Below the pieces are notes generated by a model. That model worked only from the letters and a program-made list of their open reading frames with translations. It did no database searches and was not told the origin of the DNA. A stretch of DNA of 64,000 bases from positions 973,043-1,037,042 of the forward strand of contig JAICWS010000002.1 in assembly GCA_025934695.1 (NCBI GenBank), written 5' to 3'. This DNA comes from Alphaproteobacteria bacterium. Lineage in GTDB: Bacteria; Pseudomonadota; Alphaproteobacteria; Micavibrionales; UBA2020. Made by a program: the position numbers and the translations under genes. Of this stretch, positions 41,814 to 51,205 are shown in pieces; position 1 is the first letter of the stretch, and each line of letters begins with the position of its first letter.

Positions 41814-43340
41814 ATGAAAGAAGAATTCAATTTCGAAAGCGAAGTGGGGCGCCTTGCCCAATGCGTGTCGGATAAAAATTGGCGCGGCTGCGAGGAGCCG
41901 TTGAAGAAGCTTGCGGAAAATCCGCAGCATGAAGATGTCATTCCCACCGTCGTAAACACGGTGGATTACCTCGCCGAAAAATCCGGACCGCAATCCACGT
42001 TGTACCTGATCCATGGCCTGCTCGACGGCATGAAAAGCCCCGCCTCCATCGACGGCAATTACCTCCAGGCGAAGCTTGTCGAGAAGTGGGATGAAACGCT
42101 CGACATCGGGCTGGTGAAGCAGCACGATTCCGTGCTGGATTATCTGGGCCACGCCTGCCAGAAAATCGCGGCGGACCATCCGTTAAGCACGCTCGTCGTT
42201 CCGCGCTGGGAAAAGGCCATCGATGCCGGCTGGCCGCTGGCCGATTTCGATCTCCGCTACCGGCTCGCGGTCGACCACGACATCGAAAATCCCGTCTTCC
42301 GGCACGCGGTGCTGAAGCGGCTCGCGTTGCTGAAAGATACCGAGGCCGAGACGGTGTTTAAAATGCTGACCGAGACCTTCGACCGCGGCGGTTTCTACGG
42401 CTTCTTCGAAAAAGACCGGGAGAGCGTGGGCCTGATCGCTTCGACGCTTGCGCATATCCTCGACGCGGGAAAACTTCGCCTGACCGGAAAGCAAAGGGAG
42501 GACGTCGCCTGGAAGCTGATTGCGAGCTGCAGCGGCTCGGACGCGGCCGCCGAACAGACCGGCGCGCGGATCTACATGGAGATCGCGGCGAAAGAAAAAG
42601 ATCCGCAGAAGGCCTTCAACATGTACCAAGGCGTGGTGGAGCGCCGGAACTCCCACATTGCGGCCGAAAGCCGCGCGGCGGCCGAAAAGATCCTCGACCT
42701 TGCCGACGCCGGAATGCTCGGGAACCAAAGAAGCGACGGCAGGGACGTCATGCAGTGCCTGTCCGAGCGGATTTTCACCCCCGCGCTGAAAGAGGAAACG
42801 AAGGACGAGGCGCTGGCCGCGCGGGCCGCAGCAACGATGCTCGGCCGCGTGCGGGCCGCCCTGACGGGGCCCGAGGCCCGTTCCGACTATATCCATTTCA
42901 ACAATGCGATCGCGCTGTACGAATACTTCCCGCTCGCCGATCCGCGGTCAGCCGAAGTGAAAAATCTCTGGGAAACCGCGCTGACCGCAAACTATGCTGT
43001 CGGCGACGATTACCGCACGCGCCAGATGGGCTGGATGCTCGACGCCGCCGCCCGCAAGGGCGATACGCTGCAGGAAGCGCTGGCGCTGAAAGAGTGGCGG
43101 GATGGCATCGACGCGGTCGCGCAGAAATACCCGCAGCAGGCGCAGCGGACGGTGAACGAAATCGTCATCAACGCGGTGCATTACAAGCCCGGCTCGGCGC
43201 TGCTGGCGGTCGCGCAGGCGAAACTGCCCGAGATTGAAAAACTGCTCCCGCCGCCCAAGCCGAAGATGCCCGAGAAAATGGGCAGCGAGGATTTCCTCAA
43301 GATGATCGGTAAGAAGAAGGAAAAAGGCTTCAAGCCGTAA
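41814..43340 (+). CDS. Hypothetical helical protein (508 aa)
   Basis: 508 residues, all-alpha repeat appearance (TPR or HEAT-like solenoid; e.g. LKKLAENPQHEDVIPTVVNT, LKRLALLKDTEAETVFKM, AAKEKDPQKAFNMYQGVVE) without clear consensus. No signal peptide, ends in a Lys/Pro-rich tail (PPPKPKMPEKMGSEDFLKMI). Family not recognised. AAGGAGAG ribosome site 7 nt upstream; 17 nt after the lipoprotein gene, so probably co-transcribed with it. Confidence 0.75.
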   Translation: MKEEFNFESEVGRLAQCVSDKNWRGCEEPLKKLAENPQHEDVIPTVVNTVDYLAEKSGPQSTLYLIHGLLDGMKSPASIDGNYLQAKLVEKWDETLDIGLVKQHDSVLDYLGHACQKIAADHPLSTLVVPRWEKAIDAGWPLADFDLRYRLAVDHDIENPVFRHAVLKRLALLKDTEAETVFKMLTETFDRGGFYGFFEKDRESVGLIASTLAHILDAGKLRLTGKQREDVAWKLIASCSGSDAAAEQTGARIYMEIAAKEKDPQKAFNMYQGVVERRNSHIAAESRAAAEKILDLADAGMLGNQRSDGRDVMQCLSERIFTPALKEETKDEALAARAAATMLGRVRAALTGPEARSDYIHFNNAIALYEYFPLADPRSAEVKNLWETALTANYAVGDDYRTRQMGWMLDAAARKGDTLQEALALKEWRDGIDAVAQKYPQQAQRTVNEIVINAVHYKPGSALLAVAQAKLPEIEKLLPPPKPKMPEKMGSEDFLKMIGKKKEKGFKP

Positions 43341-43433
43341 CGAACGCCTGCCGTTTTCCAGAACGCCTTGCCTTCTCCCTTTGTGAGTGCATTTTAATTT
43401 TAATTAGCTGCCTCAATCGGATAGTCTTGCCTC

Positions 43434-44114
43434 ATGCGTGTTCTGCTGATCGAAGACGAACAAAAGCTTTCCGAGATCGTCGCCCGGGTTTTCCGCTCCG
43501 AAGGCTTCGTGACCGACGTCGCATCCGACGGCGCGCAGGGGCTGGAGCTGGCCATCTCGCGCGTCTATGACGTCATCGTCCTCGACATCATGCTGCCCAA
43601 GCTCTCCGGCACCGAGGTGCTCGAGGGCATCCGCCGCAACAACCGCCGCGTTCCCATCATGATGCTGACCGCCAAGGATTCTCTCGGCGACAAGATCAAG
43701 CATCTCGATTCCGGCGCCGACGATTACCTGACGAAGCCCTTTTCCTCGGCCGAACTGCTCGTGCGCATCCGGGCGCTCTTACGCCGCGCGCCCGCGCTGC
43801 TCGAGGATACGATCAAGGTCGGCGATCTCGAAGTCGACAGGCTATCCAAGCAGGTGCGCCGGGCCGGCAAGCGCATCGACCTCTCGGCCAAGGAATACAT
43901 GCTGCTGGAATACCTGGCGATGAACGCAGGGCGGGTGCTGTCGCGGACCATGATCCTCGAGAACGTCTGGGGCCAGAGTTTCGACGGGCTCACGAATGTG
44001 GTCGAGGTCTATATCCGCTATCTTCGCAACAAGATCGACAAGGGATTCGAGAAGAAGCTGATCCGCAACATGCGCGGCGTCGGTTATATCCTGGGCGACG
44101 AAGAAAATTGCTGA
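43434..44114 (+). CDS. OmpR/PhoB-type response regulator
   Basis: 226 residues. Receiver (MRVLLIEDEQKLSEIVARVF; Asp51 in VLDIMLPKLSGTEV; DDYLTKPFSSAELLVRI) plus winged-helix output (DLSAKEYMLLEYLAMNAGRV, VVEVYIRYLRNKID). Close in style to the CusR/QseB/PhoP group. No visible ribosome site, so possibly a leaderless or weakly initiated mRNA; the upstream 50 nt are AT-rich (TTTTAATTTTAATTAGC). Overlaps the kinase gene by 7 nt. Targets not deducible. Confidence 0.93.
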   Translation: MRVLLIEDEQKLSEIVARVFRSEGFVTDVASDGAQGLELAISRVYDVIVLDIMLPKLSGTEVLEGIRRNNRRVPIMMLTAKDSLGDKIKHLDSGADDYLTKPFSSAELLVRIRALLRRAPALLEDTIKVGDLEVDRLSKQVRRAGKRIDLSAKEYMLLEYLAMNAGRVLSRTMILENVWGQSFDGLTNVVEVYIRYLRNKIDKGFEKKLIRNMRGVGYILGDEENC

Positions 44115-45508
44115 ACCCGCGGTCCATCCATTTCCGCCTCGTGATGTGGTATATCGTCATCACGATCCTTGTCAGCGCGGCCGTCGGCGTCATTATCTAT
44201 CAGACGGTGCGCATCCGCATCTATGGCGAGGTGGCGGAAGTGTTCCGCCTGCGCTCGCTCAACATCGGCGAAAACATCCTGCCGCGCCTAAAGAACGAAA
44301 CGCCTGACCAGGTCGGCGAGGATATCGAGCACCAGTTCTATCCCGAAGCCTCCAACCGCTTCATCCGCATCACCGACAAGGATCACAAGATCGTCTACCT
44401 GTCGGGCCCGCCGAAGGACGGGCATTTCGATCCGGCCAACATCCAGATGTCGCCGGTCGACATGGCGCGCGGGAGCTACATGAAGGTCGGCGACAACATA
44501 CCGTTCTTCGTTGTCTCGGTGCCCGTGATCGCCAACGGCAAGAGTTACCTCATCGAGATGGGGGGCGAGGCGGACGTAATGGAATCGACGCTTTACAGCC
44601 TGATCTCGACGCAGCTGGCGCTGCTGCCCGCGCTGGTGCTCATCCTCTCGGGCGGCGGTTTGATCCTCGTGCGCCGATCGCTCGCGCCGGTCGACGCGCT
44701 GCGGCGCACGGCTGCCCGCATCACCTTTGGGAACCTGAAGAACCGCTTGCCTGTCGCGCGCACCGGCGATTCAATCGAGTACCTGTCGCTGACGCTGAAC
44801 CAGATGCTGACCCGTCTCGAGGACGCCTACGAGCAGTCGGGCCGCTTTGCCGCCGACGCCGCGCACGAGCTGCGCACGCCGCTCGCCATCATGCGCGGCG
44901 AGCTTGAATCTTTCGCCCTCGAAAAGCAGCTGGCGGCCCCCTTGCGCGAACGCGTACTCAGCATGCTCGAGGAGTCCGAGCGACTTACGCATATCACCGA
45001 TATGCTGCTGGCCATGTCGCGCCTCGACGCCGGCGAGTCCAAGGTCAGGGACGAGATCTTCGACCTGGCGGCGCTCGTCCGCGACACGGCGGATCAGATG
45101 GCGCTCCTGGCCGAGGAAAAGGATATCGCGCTCGACATCCGCGAGGGCGAGGGCGTGGCAGTGCGCGGCGATCCCGCGCGCCTGAAGGAAGTCGTCGTCA
45201 ATATCCTCGACAATGCCATCAAGTACACGCCCGCCAGCGGCAACGTGGAACTCAGCGTCTTCTCGCAGGAGGATAAAGCGGTGCTCGAGGTCAGGGACAA
45301 CGGCATCGGCATCCCGAAGGAGGCGCTGCCGCATGTGTTCGAGCGTTTCTACCGCGTCGACAAGGCGCGCTCGCGCGAGGAAGGGGGCACGGGCCTTGGC
45401 CTGTCCATCGCCCAGTCAATCTGCCACGCGCACCAGGGCAGCATCGAGATCGAAAGCGGCGAGGGGCAGGGAACGCTCTGCCGCGTCCTCCTGCCCCTCG
45501 CGGCGTGA
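44108..45508 (+). CDS. Sensor histidine kinase (HAMP, HisKA, HATPase)
   Basis: 466 residues. Transmembrane helix (LVMWYIVITILVSAAVGVII), periplasmic sensor of about 140 residues, second helix (LALLPALVLILSGGGLILV), HAMP linker (RRSLAPVDALRRTAARIT), HisKA with His253 (DAAHELRTPLAIMRGEL), HATPase motifs NILDNAIKYTP, DNGIGIP and GGTGLGLSI. Start is an unusual TTG that overlaps the stop of the response-regulator gene; the first ATG lies 36 nt on. The layout matches heavy-metal/envelope sensors such as CusS. Partner of the regulator just upstream. Confidence 0.93.
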   Translation: MLNPRSIHFRLVMWYIVITILVSAAVGVIIYQTVRIRIYGEVAEVFRLRSLNIGENILPRLKNETPDQVGEDIEHQFYPEASNRFIRITDKDHKIVYLSGPPKDGHFDPANIQMSPVDMARGSYMKVGDNIPFFVVSVPVIANGKSYLIEMGGEADVMESTLYSLISTQLALLPALVLILSGGGLILVRRSLAPVDALRRTAARITFGNLKNRLPVARTGDSIEYLSLTLNQMLTRLEDAYEQSGRFAADAAHELRTPLAIMRGELESFALEKQLAAPLRERVLSMLEESERLTHITDMLLAMSRLDAGESKVRDEIFDLAALVRDTADQMALLAEEKDIALDIREGEGVAVRGDPARLKEVVVNILDNAIKYTPASGNVELSVFSQEDKAVLEVRDNGIGIPKEALPHVFERFYRVDKARSREEGGTGLGLSIAQSICHAHQGSIEIESGEGQGTLCRVLLPLAA

Positions 45509-45515
45509 GATATGT

Positions 45516-46223
45516 TCAGAATACGAAAGGGATGATGCGCCATGGCGTGCGCTTCATATAGGCAGCATAGGCGGGATCGCGCGACAGCAGCTTTTCCTCC
45601 GCGCCCATGCGGCCGAATTCGAGCGCCATCCAGGCGGCCATGACGGCTGCGTTGAACAGCGTGAAATTCTGCACGAGAAAACCGGACGAGGCGAGGACAT
45701 AGCCGGCGTAGATCGGATGACGGATATAGCGGTAGATGCCGCCTGTCTTCACGCCACGGTTGGCCGCGACCATGCCGAAGCTGTTGTTGAGCGCCAGCAG
45801 CCCCGTGATCGACACGCAGATGCCCACGAACTGCAGCGCCTCGGTGATAGCGAAATCATGCACCGCGGCAGCCGGGCGCAGCAGCAGCGGAATCGCCGTG
45901 CCGGCCGTGGCGACGAGCCAGTCGCGCGGCGAGGTGTTCGCTTCCTGCGGCGGCGTCGTGCGCGCCAGGAAGAAGAAGGCGAACATGGTGGTGAGCGCCA
46001 CCATTAAAAGCGAGCTGATGCGGTCGTTATGGCGGTAGTCGAGGATTAGGGCGGCAGCAGAAAGCACGTAGACGGCGCTGCCGACGAAATTTAGGCCGGT
46101 TTCGATCAGGCGGCGCAGCAGCTTCTGCCGCGGCGCGGGACCCGGCAGAGCCTGTTGCGGGGGCGTATGTTCGTAATTGTTCCAGCCGTCGTAGGTCCCC
46201 GTCCCGCGTTTTGCTCTGAGCAT
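45516..46223 (-). CDS. Isoprenylcysteine carboxyl methyltransferase (ICMT/PEMT)-like membrane protein
   Basis: 235 residues with about five transmembrane helices. C-terminal signature of the PEMT/ICMT superfamily: GGIYRYIRHPIYAGYVLASS and FGRMGAEEKLL near the end. Such proteins methylate phospholipid head groups or prenylcysteines, and many bacterial members are uncharacterised. The ATG at 46223 has GGGG at 7 nt; an in-frame upstream ATG (46274) is less likely. Tail-to-tail with the sensor kinase gene, 7 nt apart. Confidence 0.85.
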   Translation of the reverse strand: MLRAKRGTGTYDGWNNYEHTPPQQALPGPAPRQKLLRRLIETGLNFVGSAVYVLSAAALILDYRHNDRISSLLMVALTTMFAFFFLARTTPPQEANTSPRDWLVATAGTAIPLLLRPAAAVHDFAITEALQFVGICVSITGLLALNNSFGMVAANRGVKTGGIYRYIRHPIYAGYVLASSGFLVQNFTLFNAAVMAAWMALEFGRMGAEEKLLSRDPAYAAYMKRTPWRIIPFVF

Positions 46224-46599
46224 TTTTTTCCCCTTTGAATCCGAGCTGCTGAATCGATGCGCTCTTCCTTCCATTTTACGGAGAGATGCTTGAGAAACAG
46301 TTAATAATGCGTAAAACTCTCATTTTCGAAAGTTAATTACCTCTCAGCAGCCTGCCGGAAATCTCTCGGAAATATGCCAGAAATAAAACTTTTTTTGATG
46401 GGCTCCAACTGCCGAAAATCACGGTCATCTCGTTGATTTTACGGTTTATGCTTAAAAATAAACGAAGAGTGAAGGTGCGCCTTAACAGGAAATTAACGGG
46501 AATTCGGCATGATGAGAATTAGATGAGGACAAATGATGCCCTCGATGAGAAGAACCTGAAAACCCCACATAAGACGCCCCCAACACGGGAGAGGAAAAA
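46224..46599. other. 376-nt AT-rich intergenic region between divergent genes
   Basis: Distinctly lower in GC than its surroundings (AGAAATAAAACTTTTTTTGA, TTATGCTTAAAAATAAACG). Probably carries the promoters of both divergent genes, but no -35/-10 pair is convincing. Short repeats such as GGAAATCTCTCGGAAATATG may be a binding site. No open frame with a ribosome site. A GGGAGAGG site lies before the DUF4402 gene. Confidence 0.5.
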
Positions 46600-47115
46600 A
46601 TGAAAAAGAGCCATTTAATCGCAGCGCTGGCAGCCGGCATGACCAGCCTTGTGGCCGTCGGCTGCGTATGGGCCGCGACTCAGTCCGTCACCGCGAACAT
46701 CCGTTTCGACACGCCGCTGACGATCACCAAGAACGCCGACATCAACTTCGGCTCCGTCACCGCCGCCAGCGCCACGACCTACCGCATCTCGACTGCCGGC
46801 GCGGTATCGACAGTCACGGGTTCGGGCGCCTATCTCTTCGGCACCACGGCGGCGGCCAACCTGCAGGTCGCGGGTTCGACCAGCCAGCTCGTGAATATCA
46901 GCGTCGGCAGCGAGGTTGCGAATAACGGCGTGACGATTTCCAACGAGAAATGCTCCTATGGCGGGGGCGCCGCCGGATCCTGCTCGATCACGGGCGCCGC
47001 CGCGCCCGGCGCCGGCAAAACGCTGCTGATCGGCGCCGATGCGGCGGCCGATGGCACTCAGACGGCCGGTTCCTCCGCGACGCCAAGCTTTACTGTGCAG
47101 GTCGTTTATCAATAG
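46600..47115 (+). CDS. DUF4402 exported protein (pilin-like/surface beta-sandwich)
   Basis: 171 residues. Signal peptide (MKKSHLIAALAAGMTSLVAV with GCVWA cleavage region; the Cys could also be a lipobox). The mature part is beta-rich and Gly/Ala/Ser/Thr-rich, with the DUF4402 opening LTITKNADINFGSVTA and the ending FTVQVVYQ. Members of this family are surface or secreted fibre-like proteins of unknown role. Excellent GGGAGAGG ribosome site. A 376-nt AT-rich upstream region suggests strong or controlled expression. No usher/chaperone gene is near. Confidence 0.85.
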   Translation: MKKSHLIAALAAGMTSLVAVGCVWAATQSVTANIRFDTPLTITKNADINFGSVTAASATTYRISTAGAVSTVTGSGAYLFGTTAAANLQVAGSTSQLVNISVGSEVANNGVTISNEKCSYGGGAAGSCSITGAAAPGAGKTLLIGADAAADGTQTAGSSATPSFTVQVVYQ

Positions 47116-47172
47116 GTTACTCCATTCCGGCTGCGCGCCCGGAATAGCTCCTAAAAGCCGCGTATCTGCAAT

Positions 47173-47201
47173 GAGCCGGTTTTCTACCCGAAAACCGGCT
47201 C
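47173..47201. terminator. Hairpin after the DUF4402 gene
   Basis: Perfect 12-bp stem GAGCCGGTTTTC / GAAAACCGGCTC around TACCC. There is no T-run, so it may be a stem that protects the mRNA end rather than an intrinsic terminator. An imperfect ATTCCGG/CCGGAAT hairpin precedes it. Confidence 0.4.
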
Positions 47202-47300
47202 AACCTATTGGAAATAAATGTCTTTATCCAGTAACCTTTCGTCAATAAACTCTTAAGGTAATTTCGATAAAATAGTGGTGCGCGTAAAAGCAGGGAATTC

Positions 47301-48812
47301 ATGGCGGATAACCCATCCACCACCACGCCCGAGGGGGAAACTCAAACCGGTTCTGCGCCCTACAGCCAGTTCTATGCGGGGCCGGGCCAGCTCGCCATCC
47401 AGACGAAAGCGAATGTCAGCGCGCCCGAAATCGTAGCCGCCGGGAATAATGCGCGCGCTGGCATCGATGCCGTTTCGAACCATGAAATGACGGTGCTGAC
47501 CGGGCAGCCGAGTTCCGTTTATCGCAGCAATCCGACAAGTACGGCGATTCCGGATTACGCCGGAGCCGTCGGCACCTTGTTGCTGGCGGACGACCGGGAC
47601 GTGGCCTCGGCGACAACCGACAACGAGCTTGCGCTGGCGCGCCAGGTCGGCGCCACGGCCAAAGCCACGGGTCTCGACGTCGGCCAGGTCAGCGTCATGG
47701 CGCGGCGGTATAAAGCCGCGGTCGCGCAGATTGCGATCACGGCCGAAAAAGGTTTCAGCATTCCGCCCACCTTACCGCCCACGCCGGAATCGCAGGATTT
47801 CGGCCGGCTGGCGGTGAACGCCATGCTCAACGGTACGGCCGCTCCCGGCGATGCGGACGAGATCAAGGCCGATATCCGGAAGCTCGCTGCCGACAGCCAT
47901 GTCAGCGAAGCCGAAGCGGCAAAGGCCGCGGGTACCTTCGCGCGGAATACGATGAACGCCTTCATCCAGACCCTGCTGGCGGTAAGCAACGAGTTCCAGA
48001 CTTCGACCCAGGAAATCCATAACGGATATGGCATGGCCTTCACCGGCGACAGCGTGGGCGGAGAAAATTACGCCGACGTGCCCAAGGCGGGCGATGCAGG
48101 TGCGCGCTCGCTATACGCGGCCTGGCTGGTCAATCCTGACGACATGCCGGCCAAGCCGCCGCCGGGACCCAAGGAACTGGGCGATTTTCTCGTGTCGCTG
48201 CATGAATCTGAGCACCTGAGCCGCAAGAACGATAAGATCGCGCCCGCCACGATATCCGCCATGGCCCAGTCGCAAGCAGGAGAAATCGATGCCGACAAGG
48301 CGGTCATGACCTTCCTCGACCAGCAACACGACACGGCATCGAAGAACTACTGGCTCCAGGCCCGCCAAGTTGATTCCTTCGCGGCCGGCGTGATGACCGG
48401 CAACCTGTCCCACGATACGGCGACCTTCCTGCGCGTGCAGCAGGCGACCGGCCAGCAGCTCGACCTCGACAAGTTCGACGCGGCGAAGATGCAACTTCTG
48501 GGCCGCCTCAATGGGAAGGCAAAGTTCACCGCGACCGGGCCGACGAACCGCGCGCCCGTCGCCGACGTCATGGGTGCAGTGCATGACGTCCTGGCCGACG
48601 ACAAGGCGCAGACCGATCCGTCGAAAAAGCTCTCGCCTATGCAGCGGGCCGAGGCGCAGTCGTTCTTGGCGGACGCGCAGGCGATGGGATACAAGGCGAA
48701 CCCGAATTATCCGAAAGCCGCACCCGCGGGCGTTCCGGTCGCTTCCTTTGGCAATACCGCGCCGGCGGCTGCTTCCGCGACTGCCATATCTCCGGCCCCA
48801 AAGGTGTCCTGA
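47301..48812 (+). CDS. Putative HExxH metallopeptidase-like protein, paralogue 1
   Basis: 503 residues, no signal peptide recognised. N-terminal region has APYSQFYAGPG and a helical middle. The motif FLVSLHESEHLSRKND supplies His301-Glu302-x-x-His305, followed about 27 residues later by GEIDADKAVMTFL, an acid-rich helix that could supply the third metal ligand. C-terminus (VMGAVHDVLADDKA ... PSKKLSPMQRAEAQSFLADA) ends in a Pro/Ala tail. Substrate and localisation unknown. Its stop overlaps the start of paralogue 2 by one base (TGATG). The best present call is a cytoplasmic or type-independently secreted zincin-like protein. Confidence 0.75.
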   Translation: MADNPSTTTPEGETQTGSAPYSQFYAGPGQLAIQTKANVSAPEIVAAGNNARAGIDAVSNHEMTVLTGQPSSVYRSNPTSTAIPDYAGAVGTLLLADDRDVASATTDNELALARQVGATAKATGLDVGQVSVMARRYKAAVAQIAITAEKGFSIPPTLPPTPESQDFGRLAVNAMLNGTAAPGDADEIKADIRKLAADSHVSEAEAAKAAGTFARNTMNAFIQTLLAVSNEFQTSTQEIHNGYGMAFTGDSVGGENYADVPKAGDAGARSLYAAWLVNPDDMPAKPPPGPKELGDFLVSLHESEHLSRKNDKIAPATISAMAQSQAGEIDADKAVMTFLDQQHDTASKNYWLQARQVDSFAAGVMTGNLSHDTATFLRVQQATGQQLDLDKFDAAKMQLLGRLNGKAKFTATGPTNRAPVADVMGAVHDVLADDKAQTDPSKKLSPMQRAEAQSFLADAQAMGYKANPNYPKAAPAGVPVASFGNTAPAAASATAISPAPKVS

Positions 48813-50287
48813 TGGCAGACGATCCGGTCACCACGGCCTATAGCAAATTTTACGCCGATCCGGATCACCGGATCGCCGACACGGTGAAATCAAACGTCAC
48901 GGCGTCCTCCATTCGCGCGGACCTGCCGCTCGCGCAAGGCGGCACCGACGTGGTGTCGGACCAGGAAATGGCCACGCTTACGGGCCGCGACAGCCATGTC
49001 TACCGCAGCAACCCGCTGGGACCGGAAGCGCCGGATTACAAGAGCGTCCTGGGGCCGCTGGTAACGATGATCGATAAAAAAGCCGCGGGCGCCCCCTGGG
49101 ACGCCGCCCAACAGCAGGCGGAAGACCAGCAGGTCCAGGCGATCGCGAGGGCGACGGGACTGGATGAAAACCAGGTCAGGAGCATCGCGCAACGCTATGA
49201 GGAAGCCGCGAAAGAGCGCGACGCCGGTCTCGGCCATGGTTTCGACCATGTGGCCGCGACGCCGCTCACCGAAGCCATTGGCGCGACGCTGGCCAGGCGC
49301 GCATTGGGCCAGCCGCTCTCCGCGGAAGAAGATGCGCAGCTTCAGGCCAATCTCAGGGAGTACGGGAAGGAAAACCATTTCCACCCGGGGCTCGAGCAGG
49401 AGGTGGCGCAGGAATTTATCATGCAGCAGCGCGCAGCGGTCAACAGGTCACATTTTGCGCAGCTCGACGACATGCAGACGGCCGCGGCGGCGGTGGTGAA
49501 CGGCCACGGCGACGCCTTCGTCCTCGACAGCGGCGACCGAGACCGCGCCGAGGTGCCGAATATCCCGGGACACGGCACGCGCGAGACCTTAAGCGCCTGG
49601 TTCATCAATCCCGACGACCCACCGCCGAACATGCCGCCGGGTACGAAGGAAATGGGCGAGTTCCTGGTGTCCCTGCACGAGTCCGAGCACCTAAGCCGCC
49701 GCGGCGATACTGTCGCGCCAGACGCGCTTTCAGGCGGCGCGAAGGAACAGGCGAACGAGATCGACGCCGACAAGGCGGTCATGCAATACCTCGATAATGA
49801 GCATGATCCGGCGGCCAAGAGTTACTGGCTGCAGTCGCGCGAGGTCGACTCCTTCACCTCCAACGTCGTGCCGGGCGGCATGCCCGAGTTCTCCCACGAT
49901 ACCGCGACTTTCCTGCGCGTCGAGCAGGCGACGGGGCGGCAGCTCGACCTCGACAAGTTCGACACCGAGAAGGCGAACCTGCTCCTGCGCGTGCAGGCGA
50001 AGGGTAACCTGCAGCCGACCGACCCGGATTACGGTCGCGCGAAGGTTTCCGATGTGATGGGCGCGGTGCAGGCGGTACTCGACGACGACAAGGCGGAGAA
50101 AGATCCGTCCAAAAAACTCTCGGCCCTGCAGTTGGCCGAAGCGCAGCAGTTCTTGAAGGACGCGGCCGCCATGGGCTACAAGCCGAACCCGAATTTTCCG
50201 CGCCCGGGGCCGGACAACAACGCGCCGGCAGGCGCCGCGCTAGCGGCTCCCCAAGCCGCGGCCAAGCCCGGAAATCCGGCCGCCTGA
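48812..50287 (+). CDS. Putative HExxH metallopeptidase-like protein, paralogue 2
   Basis: 491 residues; a tandem duplicate of the preceding gene over its whole length. Shared blocks: TAYSKFYADPDHRIAD at the start, EFLVSLHESEHLSRRGD with His289-Glu290-x-x-His293, NEIDADKAVMQYLDNEHDPA, YWLQSREVDSFTSNV, HDTATFLRVEQATGRQLDLD and the C-terminal DVMGAVQAVLDDDKAEKDPS. Many substitutions but identical motif spacing, so both copies appear functional. One-base overlap with paralogue 1 means co-translation. Ends in an Ala/Pro-rich tail. Confidence 0.75.
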   Translation: MADDPVTTAYSKFYADPDHRIADTVKSNVTASSIRADLPLAQGGTDVVSDQEMATLTGRDSHVYRSNPLGPEAPDYKSVLGPLVTMIDKKAAGAPWDAAQQQAEDQQVQAIARATGLDENQVRSIAQRYEEAAKERDAGLGHGFDHVAATPLTEAIGATLARRALGQPLSAEEDAQLQANLREYGKENHFHPGLEQEVAQEFIMQQRAAVNRSHFAQLDDMQTAAAAVVNGHGDAFVLDSGDRDRAEVPNIPGHGTRETLSAWFINPDDPPPNMPPGTKEMGEFLVSLHESEHLSRRGDTVAPDALSGGAKEQANEIDADKAVMQYLDNEHDPAAKSYWLQSREVDSFTSNVVPGGMPEFSHDTATFLRVEQATGRQLDLDKFDTEKANLLLRVQAKGNLQPTDPDYGRAKVSDVMGAVQAVLDDDKAEKDPSKKLSALQLAEAQQFLKDAAAMGYKPNPNFPRPGPDNNAPAGAALAAPQAAAKPGNPAA

Positions 50288-50428
50288 TCTGAACGGCGCT
50301 TACTGAAAATCCTCCAGACAACTCAGTAACAAGCTCAAATATTATGGAACATTTTTGACGGGAATCGCTTCCTCTGCTACGGTGTTATTGTACCACATAA
50401 AGTCATGAACAGCATAAGGGGATGCTAT

Positions 50429-51196
50429 ATGTTCAGAAGACTGGGGAACATCTACCGCACCTTTCGACAGACGCTCGAGGACGGCCATTACTGCGCGGAA
50501 GCGGGGTCCTTCTGGGCCGATCTTTTTGACGAACTGAAGGATAAATTTCCGCTGCCGAAGCTCGACGTTCTGGCCAAGCTGCCGACGCTGGCGAAACTTT
50601 TTAAAAGCAACCTGGTGTGGACGGCGGTCTTCGCCGCGATATCCTTCGAGAGCATGGTGGCGGGTGCGGCCGCGATCGCCGGCGCGGCCATTTCTTTCTA
50701 CGCGATGGAATATGTGCGCTGCCGCCGCTCGCGCGAGCAGATCATGACGGAAACCAACTTCGCAGGCCAGACCGTGCGCGGCAAGCGCGGCGATCTGCAC
50801 CGTCTCCACAAGGCGCAGGAAAAAATCTTAAGCCTCTCTGGCATCTTCAACGGTGTGGCGCCCGGAACGCGCGCCAAGGAAATCGCCGCTGTCATCGACA
50901 GCGTGCATGAGCAGCGCCGCCGCGTCCTCGTCGTCGACGGCGGCAGGTTCGGCGCGAGCGACATCGTCTACGATTTCTCCGAGCCCGACCGCAAAGCAGC
51001 AGCGCGGGACGCCGCGACCGGCCTGCAGGATGCCTGGGAGAACAAGCGCGAAGACGAAGTTGTCGAGCGCATTATCGCCCTCGAAAACGCCCTCCCGCCG
51101 CAGGTGAAGGAGAAGGTGAGGAAGAGGAAGGGGGATGTGATGCCGAAAATTGCCACGCGAACCGACGAGTTGGTTTTGCGGCCAGCCCTCCAATAA
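50429..51196 (+). CDS. Hypothetical membrane protein (255 aa)
   Basis: 255 residues. A hydrophobic stretch near 70-95 (VWTAVFAAISFESMVAGAAA / IAGAAISFYAMEYVRC) forms one or two helices; the C-terminal 150 residues are soluble, charged and probably alpha/beta (RRRVLVVDGGRFGASDIVYD). No family recognised. This ATG has AAGGGG 7 nt upstream; an in-frame start at 50405 is not supported. Followed by a family A repeat. Confidence 0.7.
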   Translation: MFRRLGNIYRTFRQTLEDGHYCAEAGSFWADLFDELKDKFPLPKLDVLAKLPTLAKLFKSNLVWTAVFAAISFESMVAGAAAIAGAAISFYAMEYVRCRRSREQIMTETNFAGQTVRGKRGDLHRLHKAQEKILSLSGIFNGVAPGTRAKEIAAVIDSVHEQRRRVLVVDGGRFGASDIVYDFSEPDRKAAARDAATGLQDAWENKREDEVVERIIALENALPPQVKEKVRKRKGDVMPKIATRTDELVLRPALQ

Positions 51197-51205
51197 AGAA
51201 ATGCA

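Noticed and set aside
47301-50287. The paralogous pair could be a toxin-antitoxin system
   Set aside because: Both are about 500 residues with the same motifs and neither looks like an antitoxin; tandem duplication explains them better.
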